The notes below the pieces were generated by a model. The model had not been told where the DNA came from, searched no databases, and saw only the letters and a program-made list of their open reading frames with translations. Positions 17,157 through 26,035 of a DNA stretch of 64,000 bases are shown in pieces. A program made the translations under genes and the position numbers. The stretch is taken from assembly GCF_005747095.1 (NCBI RefSeq), contig NZ_SWLG01000012.1, positions 62,001-126,000 on the forward strand, read 5' to 3'. Position 1 is the first letter of the stretch. Each line of letters opens with the position of its first letter. This stretch comes from Exobacillus caeni. Lineage in GTDB: Bacteria > Bacillota > Bacilli > Bacillales > Guptibacillaceae.

Positions 17157-18053
17157 ATGGGCAGGAACGAAATAATCACTACAAGCAAAAGGGGGCTCCG
17201 TGAAGATTCTTTTCCGTACCGGCTCTATCAAAAGGCGAAGAAGTTCGGCACCTGGAATCCATCAGACATCGATTTTTCAAAGGATAAAGAGGACTGGAAG
17301 ACACTGTTGCCGGAACAGCAAGAACAGATCTTAAAGCTCATCTCACAGTTTCAGGCAGGAGAAGAAGCGGTGACACTGGACCTGCTGCCGTTAATCATGG
17401 TCATTGCGAAAGAAGGGAGAATCGAAGAGGAGATCTTCTTGACGACCTTTTTATACGAGGAAGCAAAACATACCGAGTTTTTCCGGATTGTGTTGAATAC
17501 GCTAGGGGCAAAAGACGACCTATCACACTATCATACACCGACATATCGAAAAATCTTCTATGAGATTTTGCCGGAGGCGATGGAAAAACTGGTTCACGAC
17601 CATTCTCCAGAAGCAATGGCCGAAGCTTCTACTGTTTATAACATGTTTGTCGAAGGGGTTCTTGCAGAAACAGGATATTTTTCCTTCTACAATTCTCTTG
17701 ATGCGTTGGGGAAAATGCCGGGACTGATGAAAGGGATCGGCTATCTGAAAAAGGATGAATCGCGCCATATCGGCTACGGTACATACTTGCTCCAGAGACT
17801 TATTTGCGAGAAGCCTTCGATCTACGAGCTTGTGGTCAAAAAGATGCAAGAACTAGCGCCTCTTTCGGTGAAATTAAACGAAGAAGGGATGAACGGCCAG
17901 GAAGTGACGAGCTTCGGCGGAACGCTCGAAGACACGGTAGCTTTTTCCCAGAAACAAATTAACGCCCGCATGGAGGTCATTGGAAGAGCAAGGTATAAGA
18001 GCCTTGATGAAATCTATAAAACAACTGACGCAGAGGTTGGCGTAACGAGTTAG
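17157..18053 (+). CDS. R2-like ligand-binding oxidase (R2lox)
   Basis: A 298-residue ferritin-like protein of the R2lox subgroup (Mn/Fe cofactor), not ribonucleotide reductase R2. Metal ligands are readable as Glu69 (AGEEAVT), Glu102 and His105 (YEEAKH), Glu166 (VEGVLAE), and Glu201 and His204 (DESRH). Val72 and Tyr161 occupy the positions that form the Val-Tyr ether cross-link in characterised R2lox. No R1 subunit or nrdI is nearby. The family binds a long-chain fatty-acid-like ligand and activates O2, but its physiological substrate is unknown. AAAGGGGGA lies 8 bases before the ATG. Two dehydrogenases follow, which suggests an oxidised alcohol or aldehyde product. Confidence 0.9.
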   Translation: MGRNEIITTSKRGLREDSFPYRLYQKAKKFGTWNPSDIDFSKDKEDWKTLLPEQQEQILKLISQFQAGEEAVTLDLLPLIMVIAKEGRIEEEIFLTTFLYEEAKHTEFFRIVLNTLGAKDDLSHYHTPTYRKIFYEILPEAMEKLVHDHSPEAMAEASTVYNMFVEGVLAETGYFSFYNSLDALGKMPGLMKGIGYLKKDESRHIGYGTYLLQRLICEKPSIYELVVKKMQELAPLSVKLNEEGMNGQEVTSFGGTLEDTVAFSQKQINARMEVIGRARYKSLDEIYKTTDAEVGVTS

Positions 18054-18088
18054 AAAGGAAACAAACTATTGCTAAGGAGGTAATCATA

Positions 18089-19615
18089 GTGACGGTAAAA
18101 GTAGATGTAAAAAGCTTTCCGATGTTTATCAATGGACAGTGGGTGGCTTCACAGTCAGGGGAAACCTTTGATGTGTTGAATCCGGCGACAGGAGACGTAG
18201 TCGCAAAGGTTGCAAAAGGCAACGAAGCGGATGTGGACAACGCGGTAGAAGCTGCAAAGCAGGCTTTTGAAAATCAAGAATGGCGCGAAATGAAACCGAA
18301 GGATCGCGCGAATGTATTGAACGCGATCTCCCATCAGATCGTTGCCCATGCGGAAGAACTTGTTTATCTAGAGGTAATCAGCTCGGGAGGCACGGTGAGA
18401 AGGGTGTCCTCGAACGATATCCTTCAGATGGCTGACCTGTTTCAGCAGATGGCAAGCTTTGTAGTCGACTATCCTTTTTCAGAGACACTTCCTGTACCGC
18501 CGTTCCCGGGGCCATCACACAACTTCGTATGGAGGGAACCGATCGGAGTCTGTGCTGCCATCACACCATGGAACATGCCGATGCTGATCGCGTCATGGAA
18601 GATCGCACCCGCTTTAGCGATGGGAAATACGATCGTAATCAAGCCGGCAAGCTATACGCCTTTAACGACACTGAAGCTAGCAGAAATTATTTCGAACGTC
18701 GTCCCTCCTGGTGTAATTAATGTGGTCACGGGACCCGGGAAAGAAGTTGGCGAATACCTCGCTGGCCATCCTGGTGTGGATAAGATCGCGTTTACTGGAT
18801 CGACAGAAGTAGGAAGGGAAATCATGAAGCTTGCTTCTGCGACTATCAAGAATACGACGCTTGAGCTTGGTGGCAAGTCACCGAATATCCTGCTGGAAGA
18901 TGCAGATCTTGAAGTTGCCATTCCGGGTAGCCTTTTCGGTGTGTTCCTCCACTCAGGACAGCTCTGTGAATCAGGGACGAGGCTGTTTGTGCCGGACACC
19001 ATCTACGAAGACGTTGTGAAAGCACTGGTCGAGAACGCGAAAAAGCTGAAGCTAGGAAATCCTCTCGATCAGGAGACAGACATGGGACCAGTTGTTTCAG
19101 AGAAACAGCGTGATACGATTTTATCCTATATCGAGACAGGAAAAAAAGAAGGTGCTACATTAGCATACGGCGGAAACGAAGTAACTATAGAGGGTTGTGA
19201 AGGCGGCCATTTCATCGAGCCTACCATCTTTACGGATGTAACGAACGACATGAAGATCGCCCGGGAAGAGATATTCGGACCGGTCCTTTCGGTAATCCGC
19301 TATTCCACTGTAGAAGAAGTGATCGATCTCGCCAACGATACGATCTACGGTCTGGCTGCCGGAGTCTGGACTAGAGATGTTAACAAAGCTTATGACATAA
19401 CCCGGAAACTAAAGGCAGGGGTTGTCTGGATCAATGATTGGCACATGCTTCGCAATGATGCGCCGTTCGGAGGATACAAACAGAGCGGTATCGGCAGGGA
19501 GATGGGCAAGCATTCGCTTGATGCATATACACAGCTCAAGCATGTGCATACATCGATGGTGCCGCAGGTCGAGAAGAGAAGCTGGTATCAAATTTTATTT
19601 TCCCAGCCGGAGTAA
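18089..19615 (+). CDS. Aldehyde dehydrogenase (NAD(P)+)
   Basis: 508 residues, full-length ALDH superfamily enzyme. General base Glu259 lies in LELGGKSPN and catalytic Cys293 in HSGQLCESG; cofactor-binding ITPWNMPM and FTGSTEVGR are intact. It oxidises an aldehyde to the carboxylic acid. The sequence alone does not fix the substrate; it resembles broad betaine/aryl/alkyl-aldehyde types. The GTG start follows AGGAGGT by 7 bases. It lies 35 bp after R2lox and 49 bp before the iron alcohol dehydrogenase with no terminator, so one operon is likely. Confidence 0.93.
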   Translation: MTVKVDVKSFPMFINGQWVASQSGETFDVLNPATGDVVAKVAKGNEADVDNAVEAAKQAFENQEWREMKPKDRANVLNAISHQIVAHAEELVYLEVISSGGTVRRVSSNDILQMADLFQQMASFVVDYPFSETLPVPPFPGPSHNFVWREPIGVCAAITPWNMPMLIASWKIAPALAMGNTIVIKPASYTPLTTLKLAEIISNVVPPGVINVVTGPGKEVGEYLAGHPGVDKIAFTGSTEVGREIMKLASATIKNTTLELGGKSPNILLEDADLEVAIPGSLFGVFLHSGQLCESGTRLFVPDTIYEDVVKALVENAKKLKLGNPLDQETDMGPVVSEKQRDTILSYIETGKKEGATLAYGGNEVTIEGCEGGHFIEPTIFTDVTNDMKIAREEIFGPVLSVIRYSTVEEVIDLANDTIYGLAAGVWTRDVNKAYDITRKLKAGVVWINDWHMLRNDAPFGGYKQSGIGREMGKHSLDAYTQLKHVHTSMVPQVEKRSWYQILFSQPE

Positions 19616-19664
19616 AGTCAAATTGGAAACACAGGAATTTAAAATCTATTAGCGGGGTGGTTTC

Positions 19665-20876
19665 ATGTTAAAAACAACCTTTTCCCAGTTCATGCTAAGA
19701 ACAGGAATTTACAGTGGATCTAACACACGGGCGATGATTCCTGACCTTTTCCGAGGACTGGGTGCAAAAAGAGTCATTCTTTTCAGTGATAGAGGATTAG
19801 AGAAGGCTGGTATTGTAGAGAAAGTAGCACAGATATTTGATTTAACGTCGCATGGTGTCGGTCCCGAGCTGGTCGGTACATTTCTGGACATCACACAGGA
19901 TGCAGAGAGCAGTACTGTTAATGAAGCGACTCGCTACGCGAGAGAGCTCGGAGCAGATGCACTGCTTGCAGTAGGCGGAGGAAGTGTACTTGATACGGTA
20001 AAAGGAGTTAAATACTCCCTTCATAACGGCCTTACCGATATTAAAGAAGCGATACCAGGGGGATTCAAATACGAAACGTTCCCTGAAGCGAGTTACATTC
20101 CTATCCCGCATATTTCTGTTCCGACAACAGCAGGAACTGGCTCTGAAGTTTCACCGATCGCCGTTATTTATAATGAAGAGATTCAATTGAAAACGAACTT
20201 GATCAACCCGTTCATCGCTGCTGATATGGCGGTATTGGATCCTGACCTAACAGTATCGCTACCAGCAGGAATCACAGCGTTCACCGGGTTCGATGCCTTA
20301 ACACATGCAATCGAGGCACTTGCTTCCCCGACTGCAACATCCATCACGGATGCCCATGCACTTCATGCGATTCGCTTGATCGAACAAAACATCCAGACTG
20401 CAGTGGAAGAAGGTACGAACGTGAATGCGAGGATGGAGATGCTTCAGGCGAGCTTGATGGGGATCACTGCTTTCAGCTTCGCTTTGAATGCGATCCCGGT
20501 GCATAACTTTGCACACGCGTATGGAGCATTGTTCCGAATTCCGCATGGCCTGGCAAATGCAGTATTCCTGCCGGTTGTCATGGAAAGCATTCCACAGCTT
20601 TATCTTCCGAAGATTAAAGAACTGGCACAGGCCTTGTCTGTCGAGAACGAAGGTAACCCTGAGGAAGTGCTTAGCGCAGTAGTCGAAAAGATCAGGGCAC
20701 TTCAACAACAGGTAGGTCTGCCAGCTGACTTTGAAAGCTTTCATTTGTCAGGGGAAGACCTCGATAGAACAGTAGCGGCAGTTGCTTCCGATCCAGCGGC
20801 AGTCGCGTTCCCGATGCCAGCAGAGCTGATTCGTGCAGTTGGAGAAAGAGTCGTCCCGTTAAAAGTGAAAAGCTAA
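19665..20876 (+). CDS. Iron-containing alcohol dehydrogenase
   Basis: A 403-residue group III (Fe-ADH) enzyme: NAD-binding LLAVGGGSVLDTVKG, PTTAGTGSEVSPIAV, and the metal-binding helix region with Asp (NPFIAADMAVLDPD) and histidines in GFDALTHAIEAL and HNFAHAYGALFRIPHGLANAVFLP. It interconverts an alcohol and an aldehyde. In the operon order R2lox-ALDH-ADH it would make the aldehyde that the ALDH consumes. Such enzymes are promiscuous and the substrate is unknown. GGGGTGG precedes the ATG, and a terminator at 20885 ends the operon. Confidence 0.93.
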   Translation: MLKTTFSQFMLRTGIYSGSNTRAMIPDLFRGLGAKRVILFSDRGLEKAGIVEKVAQIFDLTSHGVGPELVGTFLDITQDAESSTVNEATRYARELGADALLAVGGGSVLDTVKGVKYSLHNGLTDIKEAIPGGFKYETFPEASYIPIPHISVPTTAGTGSEVSPIAVIYNEEIQLKTNLINPFIAADMAVLDPDLTVSLPAGITAFTGFDALTHAIEALASPTATSITDAHALHAIRLIEQNIQTAVEEGTNVNARMEMLQASLMGITAFSFALNAIPVHNFAHAYGALFRIPHGLANAVFLPVVMESIPQLYLPKIKELAQALSVENEGNPEEVLSAVVEKIRALQQQVGLPADFESFHLSGEDLDRTVAAVASDPAAVAFPMPAELIRAVGERVVPLKVKS

Positions 20877-20884
20877 GGATTATG

Positions 20885-20914
20885 AAAAAAGTCTTCCTCG
20901 GGAGGGCTTTTTTT
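20885..20914 (+). terminator. Terminator of the R2lox operon
   Basis: AAAAAAGTCTTCC-tc-GGGAGGGCTTTTTTT, a G-U-containing 8-bp stem with a T tract. Confidence 0.8.
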
Positions 20915-20945
20915 ATGTTAGGGAGAGGCCAGGTTTGTCGAAAAA

Positions 20946-21070
20946 TCGATAAATTGGGATTTTCGTAGATATATTTCTTAATTCGAAGATAAAAACAAAA
21001 ACTCGTAGATAAATTCTGTTTTTCGAAGATATATCTTAAGATTCGAAGATATATCCTGATACTTCCAGAA
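20946..21070. repeat. 20-bp tandem repeat array B (about 6 units)
   Basis: The motif TCG(A/T)AGATA starts at 20963, 20983, 21003, 21023 and 21043, exactly 20 nt apart, with AT-rich filler. Weaker flanking units lie near 20946 and 21064. It fills the gap between the terminator of the alcohol dehydrogenase gene and the flavin reductase gene. It is related in style to arrays A and C, but the period is 20 rather than 21. Confidence 0.7.
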
Positions 21071-21200
21071 AACCTCAGCAAAAACATAAAAGGGCGATAC
21101 GAAAATACCTTTCAATTTATGCAAAGACGGAAAATTGGTACTATTAAGGTAGATTATTGATGGAGAAATAAGTAACGTACCTATAGAAGGAGCGAAGCAA

Positions 21201-21800
21201 ATGAACATAGACCCAAATGAAATTTCCGGAAAAGAACTTTACAAATTATTGATCGGCTCCGTGATACCACGTCCTATCGCCTGGATATCAACAGAGAGCA
21301 AAGAAGGTGTATTCAACCTCGCTCCGTTCAGCTTTTTTACAGTTGCCTCTGCAAAGCCTCCCATGTTATGTATTTCGATAGCTGCGCAAGGAAAAGGGGA
21401 ACGAAGAGGAACGGTAAAGGACACGCTCGCAAACATCCGCGAACAGGAAGAATTCGTCATCAACTTCGTACCGTTCGAGCTGACAGAACCGATGCACAAA
21501 AGCTCTGCTAATCTGCCGAGTGAATCGAACGAATTTGAATATGCTGAAGTTACACCTGTGAAAAGTGTGAAAGTAAAACCTCCTGGCGTAGAAGAAAGCC
21601 CGATCAAAATGGAGTGTAAGTTAGACCAGATTATACGAACTGGCTCAAACTACCTTGTTATCGGAGAAATGATCCACTATTCGATCAAGGATGAATTTTA
21701 TGCTGGAAATTACAAAACAGATATTGAAAAATTGAACCCTCTTGCAAGATTAGCTGGTAATTATGCCGGCTTAGGGGATATATTTGGATTAAGCGATTAA
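21201..21800 (+). CDS. Flavin reductase-like (FMN-binding split barrel) protein
   Basis: 199 residues of the DIM6/NTAB flavin-reductase-like family: YKLLIGSVIPRPIAWIST, LAPFSFFTVASAKPPMLCIS and the C-terminal LNPLARLAGNYAGLGDIF are hallmarks. It likely binds FMN. Characterised relatives are flavin reductases or uncharacterised flavoproteins, so the reaction is not determined. GAAGGAG lies 8 bases before the ATG. It is monocistronic, between array B and a terminator. Confidence 0.88.
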   Translation: MNIDPNEISGKELYKLLIGSVIPRPIAWISTESKEGVFNLAPFSFFTVASAKPPMLCISIAAQGKGERRGTVKDTLANIREQEEFVINFVPFELTEPMHKSSANLPSESNEFEYAEVTPVKSVKVKPPGVEESPIKMECKLDQIIRTGSNYLVIGEMIHYSIKDEFYAGNYKTDIEKLNPLARLAGNYAGLGDIFGLSD

Positions 21801-21838
21801 GAGGGAGTTGTCTTCCTAAAACAATAAGCACAATTTTG

Positions 21839-21866
21839 CTCCGCTCACCTTCATGTGCGGAGTTTT
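21839..21866 (+). terminator. Terminator of flavoprotein gene
   Basis: CTCCGC pairs with GCGGAG around a 12-nt loop, then TTTT. Confidence 0.7.
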
Positions 21867-21914
21867 AAAGTGTTAAGATAGCTTTAGAAGAGAATCTTTG
21901 AGAGGGGGGCTTTT

Positions 21915-22814
21915 ATGAAATTTAAAGGAATCCCGTTGGTTTTAACAGGTGCTGCAAGCTTTGGGTTCACACCTATCTTTGTTAAAAAAGGATTTGAATA
22001 TGGTTATTCCCTTGGAGATTTAATCATCACCCAAATGTTTCTGGCTATGGTCCTCTTTTGGGTGATAACTCTATTGAAAGGTTTGAGTATAAAGGACATT
22101 ACAAGGAAAGAAATCATACAGATCATTGCGGTAGGCACATCCGTTGGTTTAACGAGTGTCTTTTATTATGCAGCTTTACAGTATTTATCGGCTTCACTTG
22201 CTATCATTCTTCTCTTTCAGTTTGTTTGGATCGGCATGATTTATGAGTGGATTTTTGACAATAGCAAACCGACCCGGGTTAATTTGATTTCTACTCTAGT
22301 AACCTTAACAGGTGTTTTCTTTGCCTCAAATATTCTAGGTGGATCGGGTATGGATCTCCCCCTTATCGGACTGTTGCTGGGATTGTTGTCGGCTGTTTCG
22401 TATGCGGGTTTTATTTACTTTAGCGGGCAGGTTTCTACTAAAACGAATCCTGTTGTCCGAAGCGCTTTGATGGTAACTGGCTCATTGTTACTTGTCTCAT
22501 TGATTTTCCTTAGAGACATACCAACAGTTCCGCTTGCTGATGTACGGCTTTTGGGTATCGGATTGGGAGTTGCTTTAGTTGGGGCAGTACTCCCGACTTT
22601 GTTCTTTGCGATTGGAGCGCCACTTATCCCGGGCAGGTTGGCGAATGTTTTAAGTTCCATCGAATTGCCTGTCGCGATCATTTCAGCGATGGTTATTCTA
22701 TCTGAACAGGTGAATCTGCTGCAGTGGTTAGGGATCGGATTAATTATACTGGCCATTTTTATTAATGAGTTCGGGGAGAAATTTTTAAGTAGAAAAAGAT
22801 ATTTGGCGAATTGA
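21915..22814 (+). CDS. EamA-family (DMT) transporter
   Basis: 299 residues with ten hydrophobic helices in two EamA repeats (about 5-135 and 150-290). It starts GIPLVLTGAASFGFTPIFVKKGFEYGYS and contains the LQYLSASLAIILLFQFVWIGMIYEW half-signature. It probably exports or exchanges a small metabolite at the cytoplasmic membrane; the substrate cannot be read from sequence. GAGAGGGGGG precedes the ATG. The gene is flanked by terminators and is monocistronic. Confidence 0.9.
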   Translation: MKFKGIPLVLTGAASFGFTPIFVKKGFEYGYSLGDLIITQMFLAMVLFWVITLLKGLSIKDITRKEIIQIIAVGTSVGLTSVFYYAALQYLSASLAIILLFQFVWIGMIYEWIFDNSKPTRVNLISTLVTLTGVFFASNILGGSGMDLPLIGLLLGLLSAVSYAGFIYFSGQVSTKTNPVVRSALMVTGSLLLVSLIFLRDIPTVPLADVRLLGIGLGVALVGAVLPTLFFAIGAPLIPGRLANVLSSIELPVAIISAMVILSEQVNLLQWLGIGLIILAIFINEFGEKFLSRKRYLAN

Positions 22815-22849
22815 AGTTGTTCAATTGACCAGGAATATCGGTTTTAAGC

Positions 22850-22878
22850 AAAACACCGTCCAAGTGCGGTGTTTTTTC
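22850..22878 (+). terminator. Terminator of EamA gene
   Basis: AAAACACCG-tccaagtg-CGGTGTTTTTT. Confidence 0.85.
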
Positions 22879-23003
22879 TTTTAGAGGCGATTTTTTTTAA
22901 AAAAAATTAGCTAGTAACTTAACAGGGGGGATTTAAAAAATTGCAACTATTTTAATTGTCAACCGTATACAATAAATGAGTAAAAACAAGGAGGGGATTC
23001 TCT

Positions 23004-23915
23004 TTGGATTCCGTTATTACTGTAAAGCAGCTGCGGAAGCAATATGGGGATGTGGATGCTGTAAAAGATGTGTCGTTTTCAGTTGGCAAAGGAGAGATAT
23101 TTGGGATCATTGGGCCGAACGGTGCAGGTAAAACAACGACGATCGAGATTTTAGAAGGGATCAGGAAACGCGACGGAGGGGAAGTCCAGGTTCTCGGAAT
23201 GGACCCGGAAAAGAACCGCAGGAATTTGAATGCCAGAATAGGCGTCCAGTTTCAGTCAACCGCAATCCAGGAGAAAATAAAAGTTAAAGAAGCACTTGAT
23301 CTCTTTTCATCTTTTTATCCCAACAATGATAATCTCGGGGATCTGATTGAAAAACTCGGGTTAGATGAAAAGATGGATGTCTATTTTGAGGATCTGTCGG
23401 GAGGGTGGAAGCAGCGTGTGACACTGGCACTTGCAACATTACATAGCCCCGAGATCGTTTTTCTGGATGAACCGAGTATGGGTCTTGATCCGCAGGCAAG
23501 AAGAGATCTCTGGGATATTATTCACTATTTGCGTGACAGGGGATCAACAATAATCGTGACTACCCATTACATGGAAGAAGCAGAAAAGCTGTGCGATCGG
23601 ATCGCGATGATCTACGGTGGTAAACTAGAAGCACTTGGAGAACCGAAACAGCTTCTTGAAGACCTTGCGACAAAGTATTTATCTTTCTATTCGAGAGATG
23701 CAGACGAAAATATCCTTTCTAGATTGCCTGGTGTGATTTCCCTTGAGAACACAGAGGGGCATTACCGGATCATGACAGAACAGCTTCAAAGAACGTCTTA
23801 CCATCTGTTTAAAGAAGGGGAAGAGCGGAACTGGACGATCGAAGGTTTCCAGTTCGAAAGAGGAACCCTCGATGATTTGTTCGTCCACCTGCTTCATAAG
23901 GAGGAAACGGCATGA
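23004..23915 (+). CDS. ABC transporter ATP-binding protein (ABC-2 exporter)
   Basis: 303 residues: Walker A GPNGAGKT (about 37-44), signature LSGGW (a variant of LSGGQ common in this subgroup), Walker B IVFLDEP and the H-loop TTHYMEEAEKL. A ~75-residue C-terminal extension is typical of drug/natamycin-type ABC-2 ATPases. It pairs with the permease whose ATG overlaps its stop by four bases. It exports an unknown substrate. The start is TTG at 23004 after AAGGAGGGG; no in-frame ATG lies nearby. Confidence 0.93.
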   Translation: MDSVITVKQLRKQYGDVDAVKDVSFSVGKGEIFGIIGPNGAGKTTTIEILEGIRKRDGGEVQVLGMDPEKNRRNLNARIGVQFQSTAIQEKIKVKEALDLFSSFYPNNDNLGDLIEKLGLDEKMDVYFEDLSGGWKQRVTLALATLHSPEIVFLDEPSMGLDPQARRDLWDIIHYLRDRGSTIIVTTHYMEEAEKLCDRIAMIYGGKLEALGEPKQLLEDLATKYLSFYSRDADENILSRLPGVISLENTEGHYRIMTEQLQRTSYHLFKEGEERNWTIEGFQFERGTLDDLFVHLLHKEETA

Positions 23916-24658
23916 ATAGCCTATTAAAAGTAACGAAAACAGAAATCGTTCTGTTTTTCCGTGATAAAACAACTGTATTCTGGACCTTTTTATTCCCGGT
24001 GATCATGATCTGGCTGTTCGGTTCGATGTTTGGCGACCAGAAGATCAACGGACTTTCCTACAGCAGTGTGTATATTCCTTCCTGGATCGCAGTTAATATC
24101 ATGACGGTTTCCTTTTTTACACTTGGGACAGTGCTTGCGAATTACAGGGAAAAGGGGATCCTCCGGCGTTATCAGCTCACACCGATCAAACCCTGGAAAA
24201 TTCTAGCGGCCCATACGATCCAGGGAGCTGTCATCTTTGGCATTAGTGCAATCGTCATCTTTCTGTTCGGGTATTTCTTCTATGATCTTCAGCTGCCGGC
24301 ATATATCGGAAGTACGTTTGGCGCGCTTCTGTTGAGTCTTATCTGCTTCTTCCCGTTCGGACTGTTGATGACATCACTCGCAAAAGACACGAAATCAGCA
24401 GCGGCGATAAGCTCATTGCTGTTAAACTTGATGCTGTTTTTATCGGGGGCCACCTTTCCTCTCGAAGTGATGCCGCAAGTCCTTCAGTATGTGGCTAAAA
24501 TTCTGCCTCTTTATTATGTTGTTGAGCTGCTTCGTGCCACCTGGAACACATCTCCGCTCTGGGATAACGGTGTGGATGTACTCGTTCTTTTCTTAATAGG
24601 GGTTGCATCGATATTTCTTTCTACAAAATTTTTCCGATGGAGCGGGCAGAAAGTATAA
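23912..24658 (+). CDS. ABC-2 type transporter permease
   Basis: 248 residues with six predicted membrane helices and the ABC-2 family layout: a first helix near 18-38, then LRRYQLTPIKPWKILAAH in the coupling region and FLSGATFPLEVMPQVLQYVAKILPLYYVVELLR before the last helices. It is translationally coupled to the ATPase by ATGA. The pair would be a homodimeric-permease exporter for drugs, peptides or lipids; nothing nearby identifies the cargo. Confidence 0.93.
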   Translation: MNSLLKVTKTEIVLFFRDKTTVFWTFLFPVIMIWLFGSMFGDQKINGLSYSSVYIPSWIAVNIMTVSFFTLGTVLANYREKGILRRYQLTPIKPWKILAAHTIQGAVIFGISAIVIFLFGYFFYDLQLPAYIGSTFGALLLSLICFFPFGLLMTSLAKDTKSAAAISSLLLNLMLFLSGATFPLEVMPQVLQYVAKILPLYYVVELLRATWNTSPLWDNGVDVLVLFLIGVASIFLSTKFFRWSGQKV

Positions 24659-24735
24659 CTTAACCTTTTGATGTCTTTACACCTTGTAAGTGGGAGGGCG
24701 TTTTGAGGTGCAAAATAAGAAATAGCAAAGAAATT

Positions 24736-24767
24736 GGCACGCTAACTGACAACAGTATTGGCGTGCC
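24736..24767. terminator. Hairpin between convergent transcription units
   Basis: GGCACGC pairs with GCGTGCC around an 18-nt loop. A/T-rich flanks on both sides make it suitable to end both the ABC operon and the minus-strand small genes. Confidence 0.55.
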
Positions 24768-24850
24768 TTATTTAAAAATTTTTAATTTATGACATAGGTA
24801 ATAATAGGCGGCTTTTTATTAAAGTAAAGTAACCATTACTTTAAGTATAT

Positions 24851-25297
24851 TTATTCACAAACTTGTATTTTTACGTTTTGACATCTTTTTTTTAATTCAG
24901 TAATAAACTCTCTTTTATTTCTGGGTGAAATTTTGATACTTCCCATAAATGTTGTGTTATTGAAAATTTCAATCGCATCCCTGGATGACAATATTCTATG
25001 CCCAATAAAGATTGAAGTTGTAGGTGATACCTTCATTACACTTTCATATGGAATTCGACTTCTAAATGGTCCACCTTTTATAAGTAAATAATCAGTATAA
25101 AAAATATACTTAACCGAAAAAGCAGTCCATAAAATAAAACTTATCACAATAAGGAATGATGAACTAAGAATTAGAACCACTGGTAATTGAGTGCCGCCTT
25201 CCGTGAATAATGGAAAAAATGATACTAAAGCAATAACGAGCACTACAATCAACGTAAAGTTGATAAAAAATGCATCTACTTTTGAATGAAAAACCAT
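24851..25297 (-). CDS. YyaB-like bacterial PH-domain membrane protein
   Basis: 148 residues: MVFHSKVD at the N-terminus, two membrane helices (about 9-30 and 38-60), then a PH-like domain (KYIFYTDYLLIKGGPFRSRIPYESVMKV...SISRDAIEIF-type) that matches the family of B. subtilis YyaB. The function of this family is unknown. GGAGGTGAT lies 8 bases upstream of the ATG. It is the last of four small minus-strand genes and is preceded by a copy of the 34-bp element. Base composition is visibly richer in A+T than in the flanking ABC and aco genes. Confidence 0.82.
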   Translation of the reverse strand: MVFHSKVDAFFINFTLIVVLVIALVSFFPLFTEGGTQLPVVLILSSSFLIVISFILWTAFSVKYIFYTDYLLIKGGPFRSRIPYESVMKVSPTTSIFIGHRILSSRDAIEIFNNTTFMGSIKISPRNKREFITELKKRCQNVKIQVCE

Positions 25298-25361
25298 AAA
25301 GAAATATCACCTCCAAGATAAATATTGTCTTTGATACATTTCAAAAAATCTAAAGTTTCAT

Positions 25362-25395
25362 CTTGTTAAATTAAGCTGCCCTTTAACTTAATAAG
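25362..25395 (-). repeat. 34-bp cassette element, copy 1
   Basis: The element has CTTGTTAA/TTAATAAG terminal inverted repeats and the central block CTGCCCTTTAA (plus-strand reading). It lies upstream of the PH-domain gene and downstream of the next one. It aligns base-for-base in length with the copies at 25972, 26421 and 26883. Confidence 0.7.
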
Positions 25396-25429
25396 GAACT
25401 GCCACAATAAGTTGAACAACTCAACAATT

Positions 25430-25873
25430 CTAGCGTCGCGACAATTCATATTTTAAAAACGAGAGCATAACTGCCAAAGTTACACCGATAAAAAAAGTAA
25501 TCCCATTGAAGTACAATTTATTTGTAAATTGACTAAACCAACCGATTTTATCAAAATACCACAGACTTTCTAAGCTTTTTTCAACACTTTGAACATATAA
25601 GATTTCAGCAATTAACAGCAATACTGCCGCAACCAGAGAACCAATCAAAATCCACTTTTTTCCCGTAAAAACTTTATAAGAAATTTTATAAATCCAATAC
25701 AGAAAAGCTAAGTAAAGTAGTATTGTTGGAATCATTATTAAGATTGCGGGATTTCCGTTTCCAGAGGGATTAGTTGGATCGGCGGTCATTTTATAGATTA
25801 GAAAGAAGCCTATAGCTGAAAGGACACCAAAAAATAAAAGAGGCACCACATCGCTTTTAAAGCCTTTATACAT
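25430..25873 (-). CDS. Four-helix membrane protein of unknown function
   Basis: 147 residues with four hydrophobic segments (about 9-25, 42-62, 73-91, 117-140), separated by short polar loops. There is no signal peptide or known motif. TTGGAGTGA precedes the ATG. Its gene sits in the AT-rich run of small minus-strand genes, separated from both neighbours by copies of the 34-bp element, which suggests acquisition as an accessory unit. I do not recognise the family. Confidence 0.7.
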   Translation of the reverse strand: MYKGFKSDVVPLLFFGVLSAIGFFLIYKMTADPTNPSGNGNPAILIMIPTILLYLAFLYWIYKISYKVFTGKKWILIGSLVAAVLLLIAEILYVQSVEKSLESLWYFDKIGWFSQFTNKLYFNGITFFIGVTLAVMLSFLKYELSRR

Positions 25874-25971
25874 CGATGACTTTCACTCCAATTAGAAATA
25901 TTTCTTAACTAAAGAGACGAGTCGGAGGTATAAAAGTTTCAAATTCTAATTTAATTAGTTTTAACTTTTAA

Positions 25972-26005
25972 CTTCTTAAACTAAACTGCCCCGTTTTTTT
26001 ATAAG
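25972..26005 (-). repeat. 34-bp cassette element, copy 2
   Basis: The plus-strand reading begins CTTCTTAAAC and ends TTATAAG, with AACTGCCCCGTT in the middle. It has the same length and the same offset of TGCCC as the other copies. It lies upstream of the four-helix membrane protein gene. Confidence 0.7.
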
Positions 26006-26035
26006 AATAGAGCTACTTCCAAATCCTATAATTAT

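Noticed and set aside
17157-18053. Ribonucleotide reductase small subunit (NrdB/NrdF)
   Set aside because: The ligand set and the Val72/Tyr161 positions are those of R2lox, and no large subunit or NrdI gene is nearby.
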